Of a stretch of 64,000 nt of DNA, positions 12,801-24,800 are shown in pieces. This DNA comes from Aricia agestis (Eukaryota > Arthropoda > Insecta > Lepidoptera > Lycaenidae): positions 29,666,001 to 29,730,000 of the forward strand of contig NC_056428.1 in assembly GCF_905147365.1 (NCBI RefSeq). The letters are read 5' to 3'. The position numbers and the translations under genes are program-made. Positions within the stretch are counted from its first letter, which is position 1. Each line of letters begins with the position of its first letter. The notes under the pieces were generated by a model, which was not told where the DNA came from, did no database searches, and was given only the letters and a program-made list of their open reading frames with translations.

Positions 12801-15800
12801 TCTTGACTCTATTACTCCTGTACTAGTCCACATCTTCAATCACTGTATAGATACATGTGTTTTCCCCAGTGCTTGGAAGGATGCTTACGTTATCCCATTA
12901 CCAAAGACCTTTAAGCCAAAGTTGGTGTCTGACTTCCGTCCCATCTCAGTCTTACCTTTCCTCTCTAAAGTCTTAGAACGGTTGATCAGTCACCAGCTTA
13001 CCAACTTTGTAATTGAAAATAAAATTCTAAGCTCCTTTCAGTCAGGTTTTCGTCGGGGGCACAGTACCACTACGGCATTGATAAAAGTCTCTGATGATAT
13101 TCGTTATGCTATGGATAATAAACTGCTAACTATGCTGGCGTTGTTAGACTTTAGCAATGCATTTAACTCAATCGACCATGACATTTTGTTGAGTTTGCTA
13201 AGGTCTATCAATCTATCTCCAGCAGTAGTTTGCCTAATCCGTAGCTACCTTATTGGTCGACGTCAGAGGGTTAAGTTGGACGATTCTTTCTCTGATTGGG
13301 GCTATATCTCTGCCGGTGTTCCACAAGGAGGGGTCTTGTCCCCACTCCTTTTTGCCATTTTTATTAATTCAATTACGGGATCCACTTCTTTACTATCTCA
13401 TTTATATGCTGATGATTTTCAAGTTTATACCCATACCTCACTGCTCAATCTACGTGATACTATTAGTTATTTTAACAGGGAATTAGAATTAATTTATGAC
13501 TGGAGCAAGCGCCATGGCCTGGTAGTTAATCCTATGAAAACACAGTTAATTATTATTGGCAGCCCTGGCCTTGTGTCTAGGATTGACTGGAACAGCTTGC
13601 CTCCCGTACGCTTAGATAATGTAGTGATTCCTTTTAGTAAGTGCGTAAAAAATTTAGGTGTTTATTTTGACGACACATTATCTTGGTCTCATCACTTAAA
13701 AGAAATTAGTAAAAAGATTTATGCTACCTGGTTCTCTGTCTGTCGCCTGCGTTACCTCTTACCTATTCCAACGAAGATAAAGATTGCTGAATCTCTATTC
13801 CTGTCAATTCTGGATTATGCTGATGCTTGTTTGACTAATATCACCGAGGATCAATTAAATAAGCTTCTTAAGAGAGACTTCAGAATCTTGCAATCAGATT
13901 TATCTTTGGTTTGAAGAAATTTGATCACGTTTCAGAATTCCGAACACGTCTGAAGTGGTTGCCCATACGTTTTCGACGAGATGCCCGTATCCTATCTCTT
14001 GTTTACTGTATCATATATGACCCTTGTTTACCTCTATACCTCAAGGAAAAAATTTTATTTCGCCAAGCCACTGCAAAGGAGTTAAGATCTGCGACAAATT
14101 ATCATCTAGAAATGCCCGTGCATCAAACCAAATATTACGGTTCCTCGTTTGTCGTTACCGGTGTAAAGCTCTGGAATTCGTTGCCTAAGCATGTCAAAGT
14201 TGCAAAAACGTTAAATTCATTTAAAAATCTGGTCAAGCTACACTATTTAAATATTTGTAAATAATTTATGTTTATGTTTCAAGTTCATGGTATGTCCGTG
14301 TTGTACTATGTCATAAGTCATTATTCCTATTAATGTAGTTCTATAAATTATGTATATTGTATAGTATTATTTTGTGATATATATATTTGGTATTTATGTA
14401 TAGTATTATTGTATATATATGTATATTTATTTATATATTTATAATAATATAATATTTGTATTATTTTGTCTGCGCATGCACACTTATCTCTTCCACAATT
14501 TTCACCTTCGCTCGTGGTTGCCTGGAAGAGATTGCTACCTAGTAATAAGGCCGCCATTGTGACACCTATGTAAAATCTTGTTTAAATTGTTTGTATTCTC
14601 TATGTATTGTGTGCACAATAAAGAATATTTGAATTGAATTGAACTTTGTCACTTTTAACCTCGTCAGAGGCATGTCTCCGAGGCTGGCTAGGCGTGTGCA
14701 GGTGTTGCGAAGTACGAACTGTCCATAATCCGAGCCTTTGATTGTCTCGCGATTCAGATTCAGGGTACAGCTGCTGCATTCGAGAATCATCAATCAGCTG
14801 TTACGAAGACGAGGAACACTTTCTTGCTCGTACAGTCTCTGGGTTCCGCGTAAACTTTCGCCACTCAAAATGTAGCACCTCCACCAATGCCTCCACATTT
14901 CATAACACTCGATCGTAGTTAGGGTACATTGTAACAGACACTAATTAAAGCGTGGGGGCCGCGCGTTTGTCGCGTCGCCCCCGGGCCGGGGGTTAAACAA
15001 AATAGTTACGTGTTAGCTATATAAATACGCGCGTGGTACTAAACGGTCGCCGGCGACCGGCGGGCGGCGGGCCTCCCGCCTCCCACCCCGCGCGTCACCC
15101 CCGCTTTACCCCTACGCATAACCGGTCTCGAGTTCTCGACTGGATATCTGTGCGGCGCGATGTACTAGCTCGGTCGCAATATCACAATTATTATTAACTT
15201 ATGAAGTGACCATTGTACATCGATTTTTTTTTTGGGATAAAATATGTTATTGTAAAAAAATTAACACCCTATTTTTTTGGTTTAATGGACTCACCTAATG
15301 ATACCTAAGCCCCAAAAAAAATTTGGCAGGTAGGTTTAATTGCACCTGTATTTTTTCATATTTGAATATTTTATTTATAATAATATTCATACGTAATTTG
15401 TGTTTATTTGTTTTGTTGCCTCGTGTTGACAAATGTGCGGTGTGTGGGCGGTGGGCGGTGTGCGGCTTCACCTTATAAAAGTTTTGAATCGGGAGTTATT
15501 TTTATTTTTTACTTAATCTCGGTCGGTCACGTGGGGTCTTTAAAAGCTACTTCTTAGCAAATAACTTTAAATGTTTTTGTACTTTTGTTTTTTCTCAAAG
15601 GCCGTGGTTGAAATATGCCTTAGTGAACATTACACACACCATTATTACATTAGTGTTGTTTCAAAAACCTACATGTATAAAGTACCTACACGCGTGTGAG
15701 GCACGCCACCGCTGAGTTGTTGTATGTGTGTACCAATAACGTCATAACATTATGTGTGTCAAAAATATTTCAACTAACGTAAGCATGGTACCAAATTCGG

Positions 15801-18800
15801 GTTATACCGTATACATACAGCAGCAAAATAATTTTGAAAATCAGTCAACGAACGGCGGAATCGCAAGGCACCCGTTGTGATGTAAAGGATTATGAGAAAT
15901 ACCATAAGCCCATCAAGCCCTATAAGCTCACCGGTGAGCGAGACAATAGAATAACAATAGATTTCCAAGAATCCACGATCGAAGGATTAATAAGGTCTAC
16001 ATAATGTGATCATACATGGCATAATAATTATAACGGGGTTGATGATGATTAATTGAAGCATTGACATAATATTATACTTTTACCGAACAGTAGTTTAGTT
16101 ATGTACAGCACCTTCGGAACCAGGGTAATAGACTATACGAATAGCACGAATACTACTATAAGTCGATTTGTAGTAATACCTTTGTCGAGGAACCCTCGCC
16201 CAGCACTGGTTGAGGAGCAGCTGCAGTGTCCCCGGCCAGCTGGACGGGATGGGCAGCGATATGGTGTCGGTACCAACGCCCCACATGATGGCATGAGTCT
16301 CCATGTTTTTGTAGGGCACCTCCTGGGTCAGCAGCTCCCACAGGACGACTCCGTAAGACCACACGTCGACCCTCTCCGAGCAGGGCTCGTGGCGTATCAC
16401 CTTTAAATTATGTTATTCTTATAGGCCGAAAACTTTTACTCGCCGGAACTGGAGAGGGCATTAGTACCATAAGCGGAAATTCATTGTAATGACTAGTTTT
16501 AACTTGTATTATCTTATATATATAAATCTTCTCGTGTCACAATGTTCGTTCCCGTACTCCTCCGAAACGGCTTGACCGATTCTCATGAAATTTTGTGAGC
16601 ATATTGAGTAGGTCTGAGAATCGGCCAACATCTATTTTTCATACCTTAAATTCTTTATATGGCAAAACAACGTTTGCCGGGACAGCTAGTTTTATATAAA
16701 AACTTGTCACGAATATCATTTACTTGAAAATTTTCACTTAACATCATTTTTAGTTCCGTAGTCAACAAGGAACCCTTATAGTTTCGGTCTGTCCGTCCGT
16801 CTGTCTCTCCGTCTGTCTGTCCGTCTGTCCGCGGTTTTGCTTAGAGACTTTAGGACCTACAAAGCTGTAATTTGGCATGAATCCACATATTAATGATGCC
16901 GACAAAATGGTACATGAAATATTAAAAAAAAATATGGTACCTTACCTACACATCAAGCGGGGATGAATTTTTTTTCGCGTCCACCCCATCGTGTGGGGTG
17001 TCGTTGGATAGGTTTTTTAAAAATATTATGAGTATTCATAGATCATTTTCCGACTTAGGGATCCATTTGTGAAATATTAAGTTTTAAAGTGGAAAAAGTC
17101 GTTAGAGTCCAGAGTTCTACTAGCTAAACGGTTGCTTCTGGAAATGTGAAAAAATTCACAGGAGTAGGAAATATGCTGAATTTAAAAGGAAAACTATCAC
17201 GGCTAAGAAGACTTCATAAGATATAGAGTAATAGTCGATCAACTAAAAAAAATGTATTGGGCGAAGTATCTTTTCGTCCAAATTCCTTTGAAAGTAACTG
17301 AGATGATGTTGTTAGTAGTGTAAAGCAGGTTATAAAAATGTACATTCATCGACAATATAAAAATTAAAAAAAAACTAGCAGTACCTACTACGGAACCCTT
17401 TATTGCGCGTGGCCCGACACGCACTTGGTCGGTTTTTTCTGTAGTTCTTTTATTTTTGTAGTTGGAATGCAATATTATGCAGTATGCATTCCAACTGCCA
17501 ACCTTTTTATTTTATTTGAAGTTGGCAACCCCACTCTAAAGTTATTTTGAGTGGGGTTGCCAACCCTATATACGGTATAGTAAGTTCATTGCAATTCTAA
17601 TTTTGAATAACTTAAAAAAAACTACCTCAGGTGCCATCCACGCGACCGTCCCCGTGAAGCTCATGATCGCGCTGACGTCGTTCCACTCGCGGCTGGTCCC
17701 GAAGTCGCTGACTTTCACCACCAGGTTGTCGGCGATCAGCACACTGGAATTCGAACTCATGTTGTAGAGTCAAAATTAAAACAAATCGAAACTAAACTTT
17801 TTAAATCCAATTACCGTTGGACTCAAATTTTAGTGTTTTTTATATTTTGTATACAGGTATTATCATCGGTCAGTCAAGGTTTGGTTACTTTTTAAATATT
17901 TAAAAAATGTCTTAAAGATATATTATCATCCAGAAAAACGACGCGAGACCTCACAAAAGCTCGGCTTTAAGGTGAAGCCAAACGAGCATAATTTGTGAGT
18001 TGTGAGTCGCAGAATTTCTGCTTGGCAGAAGTCTGCCCAGCAAAAATTCTGTTGGACTGCCGTAGTTTTGTGAGTTGTGACTTGCGAGTCGGGGAATTTC
18101 AGTCGCAGAAAGTTGGGCCGCCAGACGAGTGCATTTTATTCAGTTTCTGTTAAACGTTTATACCACGTATTTGTGAAATTGCATCTCAAAAGGTGGAACG
18201 AAGTGGACGTTTTTAAATATTATGCAAAATATAAGTGGTTCATTTCAATTTGAAAAATTATAATAAAATATGATTAATGATTATACAATACCTAATAAAA
18301 ATGGTAATGAAGTAAGAATAATTAAGTAAGTATAAAATAAATAAAAAAGATAATATTAGTAATAAAAACGAAATAAATATACATATTACATTTACGCTGC
18401 AAAAATTTTACCTCCAAAAATATCCCCAAATGACCCCCTTAAGACCCACTGTTTTTATTTTTTCCAACTAAATTTAGTAGGAAATCCCCATAGTTGACAA
18501 CACTGCCCGCGGTCCCCGCGAACTGAATTCGGTCTTTTGGACTTTTGTATGAAACTGAATACAGCAGAATTCTGCCGGACCGAAATTCTGCGACTCACAA
18601 CTCACAATTACGCTCGTTTGGCTTCGCCCTTAGCTAGTATATCACTTACTTGGGGCTCTTGAGATCTCGATGTATAATTTTATGTGTATGCAGGTAGCTC
18701 ATCCCCAGGGCTATTTCCTTTGCCCACTTCATTATCTGTTTGGGGGAAAAGCAGGCGCCGCTATGTAGAAACTCAAACAGGGGTCCGTACTGACAATACT

Positions 18801-21800
18801 CCATGATGACACAGTATGGTGCCACAGTGCAGACACCTCGAAATCTGACTGAAAGAATATTTTAATTTGTAGTAACACGCCAACCCTGGAGGCCTACTAC
18901 GAAACCGTTTTAAGACTCAAACAATCAAATGAGAATGCTGCGTCCTACTATTACAAACGTTTGAAATAACGTGATAGTATGACGCGGCATTCCGATTCGT
19001 TCGTTTGAGAATCGAGTCTCAAAACGGTTTCGTGGTACGGCCCCAGTACCTAAATTCTACTAACGTCTGGTTTCCGAGGATTTTTTTGTCTGAGTTAATC
19101 TATTTATTAGGGCTTTTGATTTTTTTTAAGAAAATAATAATACATATTATATTAACATAAAGACTGATTTAAGTTGTATTGGCATTTGGCACAAGTATAA
19201 TAATAATAATAATATCTATGGATGCTTCACATCACGTCAGTCTGGCCCTGTGCTAAGTACCCGAAGGATTTGTGTTACAGGTACCAGACAACGGAAATAT
19301 ATTTAATACTTTTATACTATACATATACATATATTTAAGATTTTTATTAATAATATGATACAGTACATATTTAATACACATCCATGGCCCAGGAACTTTG
19401 AAAACTTTTTGTTCCATCGGCGGGATTCGAACCCGCGACCCCCGGCTTGAGCTACCTACAGCCCACCAACTGAGTCACGGAGGTCGTCAAGTTAATCTAA
19501 ATCTAAATCATGCGACATTATTTTGTTCGTTCCGTGTTCGATCAAGACAAATGGACTTATTAAAGGGCTCCCATAAGTGCAAAATATATGCATCGCATCG
19601 AAAATATCTAAGGCAAAATTCATAATAAAAAAATTAAAAAATCCGCAGATATTTGCGATGCGATCTTAATTTGCAGTTATATGTGAGAGTCCCTTGACCT
19701 ATCGAACTATTATTATACCAAAGTTTAAAACGTTTTACGTACTACCCGTTCGCGCTAAGGGCCTGTCCACATCTCCACGTCACGAAGTCGTCAACATGGA
19801 ACGGTGCGGTAACGTGGCCCCGAGGGCCTTTCCAGACGACTTATTTTTTGCGCACTGACGACGCGCATTTCTGATGCACTCGCCTTCTGCGCGTTTTCAT
19901 CACGTCGGCTTCCTTCCGTTTGCTGAGCGTTAAACTTGCGATTGTATCCATACAAACGAGCGTAAAAAACGTCGTGTGGAAGGGCCTTTTTTGCTGTTTG
20001 ATGAATTAATGCTGTCTTGATCGAACAAGGTACCTGCAGCTGCACTATAATTACAGAATCTCGGTACGGTCTATTTGCAATATAACGTCAACTATTCAAA
20101 ATACCTATATTTTCATGATTTAGTTTCCGCAAGTGTTTAATATTAGTTTCGGATTTTTCTCTCAATTTCTTCACTGCTACGATTTCGCCATTGAGTTGTC
20201 CGCTGAATACCACTCCTTGAGCTCCGCATCCGAGATACACCATATCAGTTATAGCGTTAAAGGGAACCTCCCAATTATCTTCTGAAATACAAAGGAAAAC
20301 TCAAATTATCAACATGTGTATATATATATGTATCAAATACGATAAAATCTAAAAAAAAACAAGAACTCTGAAGTCTATGAAATAAAAGAAAATTTAAAAA
20401 AAAAGTTGTGAACTCAAACCAAATATTTTACAAGTAAACTCGATAAACGACTGTTGGAGAGATTGGAGCAAATCAGCAATACCCTAGGCCTCTCTATTAA
20501 CAAAAGGAAAACCAAAATAATGATCATAGATAGAGGAAACACACTACCATTGACTGGCGCTCTAAAACTAGAATGGTTAGCGAATTCGTATACCTTGGGT
20601 CCACTATCACAAACAACAAACAACGGCACCTGTGAACCAGACATACGTAGGAGAATTGGGATGGCTAAGAGTGCCATGTCTCAAATGCATAAAACCTGGC
20701 GTGACAGGAAGATTTCGCTAATAACCAAGACGAAACTTGTGCACACGCTCATATTCTCCATCTTTCTTTATGGATCCGAGACATGGACTCTGAAATCTGC
20801 AGACCGCACCACATCTCGAAGGCGTATCTACGCCTTCGAGATGTGGTGCTGGAGAAAAATGCTCCGAATTCCATGGACTGCATTCAGAACCAACGCATCC
20901 ATTCTGGCTCAACTCAATATAAAAACAAGGCTCTCTACCATCTGCCTCAAACGCATTTTAGAATATTTCGGACAAATAGCCAGAAAAAAAGGAGACAATC
21001 TTGAAAAACTGATGGTAACTGGCAAGATTGAGGGAAAAAGACCACGAGGTCGCAGTCCCATGCGTTGGTCCGATCAAATCCGCACCACACTTGAGTCCAC
21101 CGTCTACGACGCTCTTCGAGTGGCCGAGGATAGGAACAGCTGGCGTAAGACCATTAGAAGGAAGGTCATGGAAGGGGAAGGTCACGACCCTCAGACATGA
21201 GGAACACGACTGGAGGAGGAGGAAACTCGATAAAAATCCACCTAGAACTATCACAGAATAGATAATAGTACAAGGCACTATGCCACAGCACGCACAGCTA
21301 GATGACCGGTAAGGCAAATAAATAAAAATTAAAAAATGAAATAAACATTGTTTTATTTCTGAGTAAATTTGAATTAAATCTTTTCTGAATGTCTATGTAT
21401 GACCTTCCACCGATTCGGGATCTAAACCGGCGTAAGAAACTCGCACGGGGCCCGTTTTTCTTAACTTATAATTACACAATAATATAATGTAAATTTAAGT
21501 TAACCTTACCAGCACATAACAAAGCAAAAACAATTACGTATTACATATGCGCGAGCTTCACATGAGGCCTAGTTATTGCAGATTTCCCGTGCATATAGCG
21601 CATCCAATCGATCGAGGCCCGGGAAACTGACAAGCCTTCAATGTACAATCAGAGAAATTGATTCATAGGCATATGGCGGACCTACGTAATTACTAATTTG
21701 GTCGCGTTTTGTCAAACCCACGAATTACATTGAATTGACATAATCCAATGTCTGATGTCTCCCATAAGATTAGTGTACATTGTATAAATGTATTCGTTTG

Positions 21801-24800
21801 TCGCATGGTAAAAAATTGTAACGAAATTGAACAATAAAAATATATCTATCTAAATGACGTAGATCTGTCAACTGCCTATGAATCAATTTATTCGATGGTA
21901 CTGTAACGGCCGTTCCCAATATTTGATCTATCTCTGGTTTTGCCCTACTAGAGATAGGAATAGTTCATAATTGACATAAAATATATGTCTCTAATGTCTA
22001 CTGTGAGCTATTCCTATCTCTAGTAGGGCAAAACCAGAGATAGATCAAATATTGGGAATGGTCGTTAAACAAAGGCCTTTGACGAACCAGCCATTATAAA
22101 TAAGATTGAAAGTAAATTTAAAACATACTGCAAAGGTCAATTAGCCGCCGAAGAAGAGCCAGAGCGAAACTTTAAAAATTTATTGAGAAAAAACTAGCCA
22201 ATGAATTTCAAAATTATTTAATTTATATTCTTAAAATACCCTATTTTAACGAAAAAAAAATATAAAAGTACATGTGATTTTTTTTGGACAATACTCGAAA
22301 TCTCCGCTCCGCTTCAATGGAATCAGCGCGAGTGGGGTGGAGCAGAGCTGAGCGGATATCTATACTAATATTTTAAATGCGAAAGAATCTTTGTCTGTCT
22401 GTCTGTACATTTTGTACAAAGATAGTCTAAAGCCTCAGAAAGCACATAGGCTACTTTTTAACTGGACACTTTTCGATTCTTGCGATTGTTAATTAAACAC
22501 GTATGTAAATAACTCACTACTCAGTATTGTATGTATGCAGTGACGTAATCTTAAACCTATCAATCTATACTAATATTATAAATGCGAAAGTATCTCTGTC
22601 TGTCTGTCTGTCTGTCTCGCTTTCACGCCAAAACTACTGAACCGATTGTAATGAAATTTTGTATACAGATAGTCTAAAGCCTGAGAAAGGACATAGGCTA
22701 CTTTTTTACTGGAAAAAAGCGTTGTAAGGGGGTGAAAATGCGTAAATTTGTTCAAATTAAGTTAGTTCTAAAAAAATCATAATAGATGGCGCCGTGTGTC
22801 TCCTACATCGCGCTAACGCTTGGCCAAAAGTCTTTCTATAAGAGGTGGTATTATCATGCATTCGACTTTCGATTTTTTTCGATTGTTATTTCTTTTTTAC
22901 GTTATTTAATAACTCAATACTTTATATATGCAGTGACGTAACCTTAAACCTATCAATGATAAATAGTTTATGGGTAAAGTTGTGTGATTGGGGGCTAAAT
23001 AAGGTTAAAAATTTGGCATAAAATATAAAGTTTTATTAAAAAAAATTGAAATATTATGTGCACACTGCACAGCTGTTTAGATTTAAGGGGTACCAGGGGT
23101 TTTTTTTTTTATAAAAGCTTTTGACACCAATTTTGTTGACATCGCGCGCTATAAACTGAAGTCCACGCGGACGAAGTCGCGGGCAACAGCTAGTGCTAAA
23201 TAATTTATGAGTAAAGTTGTGTAATGGCTAAAATAAGCTTTAAAATTTGGCATAAATAAGTTTAATTAAAAAAAAGCGGCCAAGTGCGAGTTGGACTCGC
23301 CCATGAAGGGTTCAAACCAATTTTCGTTGGTAGTTTTTATAGTAATGTACAACATATATTACTTTTATACTTATCATGCCCCTAATTTAGAAGTTAGAGG
23401 GGGGGGGAACAGACATTTTACCACTTTGGAAGAAGCTCTGTAGCAAACTATTCAGGTTAGAAAAAAATGACATGAGAAACCTCAATATGACTTTTTTTTG
23501 GCAATACACAATGTTAGTAGTGTTTTGAACTCATGTAGGTTCAGTTTTTCATTCGTTTTTCAGACCAACACAATTTTACAAAACTTGGTAAATACTTGAT
23601 CTGCGAAACTGAAAATTTTAGTCCCGAATCTCAGACTATGTTCATGGAAGAACCTTGGCCAAAGGAAAACAAGTTGTCAACTCATACATCATACATTTTG
23701 ACACGTCAGAATTCAGATAGTATGTGGGATCCACAACAAAATTTATGAACAGAGTGAGTTCCGGCGGCCTAGTTTTTGAAGTGAAAACTTCTATAGCGAC
23801 ATTGAGCACTTTTGTAGAGTGGGTAAAAACTGTGAAACTCGCGTCAGATTCTCGTGCTGATCGAAAAACCATAAGACGGTTGGAGAGTAGTGTTGTAACG
23901 ATAAAGTTAATATATCTAGCGGAATAGAGCAACAATCTCGAGCTGTCAAACGTAACTGAAATTGGTTTCATCTGTGTGAAAAATATGTGTACGTACTACG
24001 TATACACTTACACAAGCATGATTGAACATGAATTCTATGAGATTAAATTGTCAACGTGCGGCACGTGCCGACTGGACGTCAAAAAAAGAGTGCTGCTGTC
24101 ATGTATCACACGTCTCTTTTTACCACGCAGTGTTACTAATAGTGACATCTGACATCTCTCTTGCTCAGGCCTTTGTTTCTCTATTCCGCTAGGTATATTA
24201 ACTTTATGGTTGTAACATCAAAATCTAATAATCAAACAATCGATTGTAAGGGTTTCGATTAATTAAAAAAAACGTTTTTTTAAAAATCGATTGTGACGTG
24301 ACGTGTGGCCCTACTGCCTTTAAAGAAAGGTCTGTGCGTCTGGGCATGTAAAAAGTCAGTATCACAACTGTTTTCTTGTCAATTATCTGTTGTATGGATT
24401 ACGAGAGCAAAAGAATGGTGCATACTTTTGTTTTGCTTATAAAAATATAATACCAACAAGCAACAAATCGCCTGATGGGAGTTAATGCCGTTGCCCTTAG
24501 TACCCTCATTGTTTTAATTTAAAATGCATCCAGATTAAATAAATCACCCCCCAAGCCTCTACACAACGTCCCCATTTTATTTCTGGGTTCCACTGCCGGC
24601 ATCTTTAAACCTTCAGCGCCTACAAGGGAGCGTTATCGCCCACTTAGGGAAAGACTGATCTAAACTCTGTCCCACAATTTGTGGTATTCCAGAAATCAAG
24701 GATGTATGCATAATAAAATATGCACCTAAGCTGGCATAAATATGCACTAAAACCCCCAAATTAAAATAGGCTGAATCAACATTTTTCATTAAATCAAAGT

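Larger units (their letters stand above)
12302..14645 (+). mobile_element. 5'-truncated CR1/Jockey-type non-LTR retrotransposon
   Basis: Reverse transcriptase sequence is readable from about 12382 to 14264. A 3' UTR containing GTTGCCTGGAAGAG follows, then AATAAA at 14617-14622 and a short TTGAA-type tail. The endonuclease domain is missing, so the copy is truncated at the 5' end. It lies in wnd intron 5, antisense to the gene. The 3' UTR matches the fragment at 1491-1628. Confidence 0.85.

Noticed and set aside
12489..12839. Antisense 116-codon frame in the LINE
   Set aside because: It is complementary to the reverse transcriptase frame and has no independent features.
16101..16406. Plus-strand open frame opposite wnd exon 5
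   Set aside because: It is a shadow of the kinase exon on the other strand.
19420..19495. tRNA gene on the minus strand (A- and B-box-like motifs)
   Set aside because: It is fused to a body shared with 57296-57545 and 45165-45296, so it is the head of a SINE family. The cloverleaf is also imperfect.
20718..21317. Several open frames overlapping the RTE remnant on both strands
   Set aside because: They are shadows of the reverse transcriptase reading frame at 20430-21200.
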